Shown here one piece after another: positions 7,962 through 9,083 of a stretch of DNA of 9,083 nucleotides. The stretch lies in contig JAQSWE010000087.1 of the NCBI GenBank assembly GCA_029266795.1, positions 1 to 9,083 of the forward strand, read 5' to 3'. Under the pieces are notes generated by a model. That model was not told the DNA's origin, searched no databases, and worked only from the letters and a program-made list of their open reading frames with translations. This DNA comes from Alphaproteobacteria bacterium. Lineage in GTDB: Bacteria; Pseudomonadota; Alphaproteobacteria; Micavibrionales; UBA2020. The translations under genes and the position numbers were made by a program. Position 1 is the first letter of the stretch, and each line of letters begins with the position of its first letter.

Positions 7962-8000
7962 ACATGCCAGATCGATGCCATTAAAAAGCGGGTAAAAACA

Positions 8001-8459
8001 ATGCTCAGGAACGAGTTTTCGGAACGGCTCAAGCAGGCGCAGTTCGCCAAGGACGAGCCGACAGTTTCCACATTACGTCTAATCATCGCCGCGATGAAAG
8101 ACCGCGACATCGCCGCGCGCTCCAAAGGCAACTGGGACGGCATCAAGGACGAGGAAATCATGTCCATGATGGCCTCGATGATCAAGCAGCGGCAAGAGTC
8201 CATCAAGATGTACGAGCTTGGCAAACGCCAGGACTTGGCCGACCGCGAAGCGACGGAAATCCGCATCATCGAAGGCTTTATGCCCAAACAGTTGACCGAA
8301 GACGAAGTCAAGAAAGTGATCGACGGGCTGCTCAAAGACATGGGCGCGTCGGGCCTTAAGGATATGGGCCGCGTCATGGCAGAGATGAAAACGAAATACG
8401 CAGGCCAGCTCGACTTCTCCAAGGCGAGCGGCTGGGTGAAAGAGAAACTGACCGGATGA
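8001..8459 (+). CDS. GatB/YqeY domain-containing protein
   Basis: This is a 152-residue soluble protein of the usual YqeY length. The family is a stand-alone relative of the C-terminal tail domain of GatB, the tRNA-dependent amidotransferase subunit that binds tRNA. The cellular role of the stand-alone protein is poorly defined. Visible family features are the N-terminal helix with STLRLIIAAMKDRDIAAR (23-40), the central ELGKRQDLADRE segment, FMPKQLTEDEV (93-103), and the C-terminal GASGLKDMGRVMAEMK (114-129) followed by a GQLDFSKASGWVK-like end. There is no signal peptide or membrane segment. The gene is divergent from carA, and its ATG follows a weak GGGT ribosome binding site. Its stop codon overlaps the start of the FkbM-type gene, so the two are probably co-transcribed. 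The family call is secure; the exact function is not. Confidence 0.93.
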   Translation: MLRNEFSERLKQAQFAKDEPTVSTLRLIIAAMKDRDIAARSKGNWDGIKDEEIMSMMASMIKQRQESIKMYELGKRQDLADREATEIRIIEGFMPKQLTEDEVKKVIDGLLKDMGASGLKDMGRVMAEMKTKYAGQLDFSKASGWVKEKLTG

Positions 8460-9083
8460 GCGCCGAACCGCAACAGCAGGCCAGCCATATCGGCACCGTC
8501 GATGGACGCTACGGCAAGGTGTCATTCTTCAACACCGACCGCTATATCGGCCAGTCTTTCCAGCATTACGGGGAATACAACCCCGAAGAAACCGAGTATG
8601 TCGTCGGTCTCGCGCAGAAAGCGGGCAAGGACAAACTCGTGCTGGATATCGGCGCGAATATCGGCGCAATTTCACAGGCACTTGAACATTCAGGTTTTAC
8701 CGTAGAGGCGTTCGAGCCGCAGCCCGAAGTGTTCGGCCTGCTGCAACAGAACATCAAGGGAAAATGCCACAATATCGCACTCGCCAGCCGCGTGGGCATG
8801 ACGGTGATGCCCAAGATCCGCTATGACGAAGTAAACAATTTCGGCGGTTTTTCGATCGGCACGACCAGCAAGGCCAACGGCTCGATCGATGTGAAGGTAC
8901 AGACGATCGATAGTTTCAACTACCAGAATGTCGGCCTCATCAAGATCGATGTCGAAGGTTTCGAGGAAGAGGTGCTGCGCGGCGCGGTAGAGACGATCAA
9001 GCGTTGCAGCCCGATCCTTTATCTTGAGGACGACCGTGCAGACAAGAGCGAAAGCCTCCATAAATTCCTGACCCAAATCGGCT
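8456..9083 (+). CDS. FkbM-family SAM-dependent methyltransferase (3' end outside window)
   Basis: The reading frame starts at ATG 8456, overlapping the previous stop as ATGA, and stays open for 209 codons to the window edge, so the C-terminus is missing. The visible part matches the FkbM methyltransferase fold: a DRYIGQSFQHYGEY lead-in (28-41), the SAM-binding motif I VLDIGANIG (62-70), motif II FEPQPE (86-91), the family hallmark IKIDVEGFEEEVLRGA (162-177) and PILYLED (186-192). FkbM proteins methylate hydroxyl groups on polyketides, sugars or surface glycans, but the acceptor here cannot be read from the sequence. There is no signal peptide or membrane helix, so a cytoplasmic enzyme is expected. 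It is probably translated by coupling to the YqeY-domain gene. No glycan or secondary-metabolite genes are visible nearby to suggest the acceptor. Confidence 0.9.
   Translation, partial: MSAEPQQQASHIGTVDGRYGKVSFFNTDRYIGQSFQHYGEYNPEETEYVVGLAQKAGKDKLVLDIGANIGAISQALEHSGFTVEAFEPQPEVFGLLQQNIKGKCHNIALASRVGMTVMPKIRYDEVNNFGGFSIGTTSKANGSIDVKVQTIDSFNYQNVGLIKIDVEGFEEEVLRGAVETIKRCSPILYLEDDRADKSESLHKFLTQIG

Noticed and set aside
7909..7965. Longer carA with 19 extra N-terminal residues
   Set aside because: The extension includes the likely -10 box, lacks a ribosome binding site and precedes the region where CarA family similarity begins.
7981..7995. CtrA-like motif TTAA-N7-GTAA upstream of the YqeY-domain gene
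   Set aside because: One half-site is imperfect, the site lies in the leader next to the ribosome binding site, and a match of this quality is expected by chance in an AT-rich intergenic stretch.

Overview
The window looks like chromosomal DNA of a moderately GC-rich proteobacterium, most likely an alphaproteobacterium. The main clue is carA placed divergently from a GatB/YqeY-domain gene, an arrangement familiar from alphaproteobacterial chromosomes. This is inferred from gene content and order. No rRNA, tRNA, CRISPR array, insertion sequence or phage gene is visible. The window is almost entirely coding.

Minus strand, 7908 down to 72: four genes read in one direction and form a very tight probable operon. 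carA (small, glutamine-hydrolysing subunit of carbamoyl-phosphate synthase) is first. It is followed by three consecutive large paralogous membrane proteins of about 720-745 residues. Each has an N-terminal half made of many transmembrane helices and a C-terminal spermidine-synthase-like Rossmann domain (the 'fused MFS/spermidine synthase' type). The junctions are a 4-nt ATGA overlap, a 3-nt gap and another 4-nt ATGA overlap, so co-translation is likely. carB, the usual partner of carA, is not in the window. Bases 1-71, beyond the last paralog, show no convincing gene or terminator.

Bases 7909-8000 are a 92-nt divergent intergenic region. It has a perfect TATAAT box facing carA and a weaker promoter-like pair facing the other way. 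The two candidate promoters overlap.

Plus strand, 8001 to the right edge: a GatB/YqeY-domain protein gene, then an FkbM-family methyltransferase gene that overlaps its stop codon by 4 nt and runs off the window.

The most unusual part is the triple array of fused membrane/spermidine-synthase-like proteins attached to carA. All three keep the S-adenosyl-binding motifs. In each, the canonical D-x-[ST]-D-P aminopropyltransferase signature is replaced by D-A-F-[ST]-x-D-x-[IV]-P-x-H-L, so polyamine synthesis cannot be assumed. CarA feeds carbamoyl phosphate to arginine and pyrimidine synthesis, and arginine is a polyamine precursor. A metabolic link between carA and the array is therefore conceivable but unproven.
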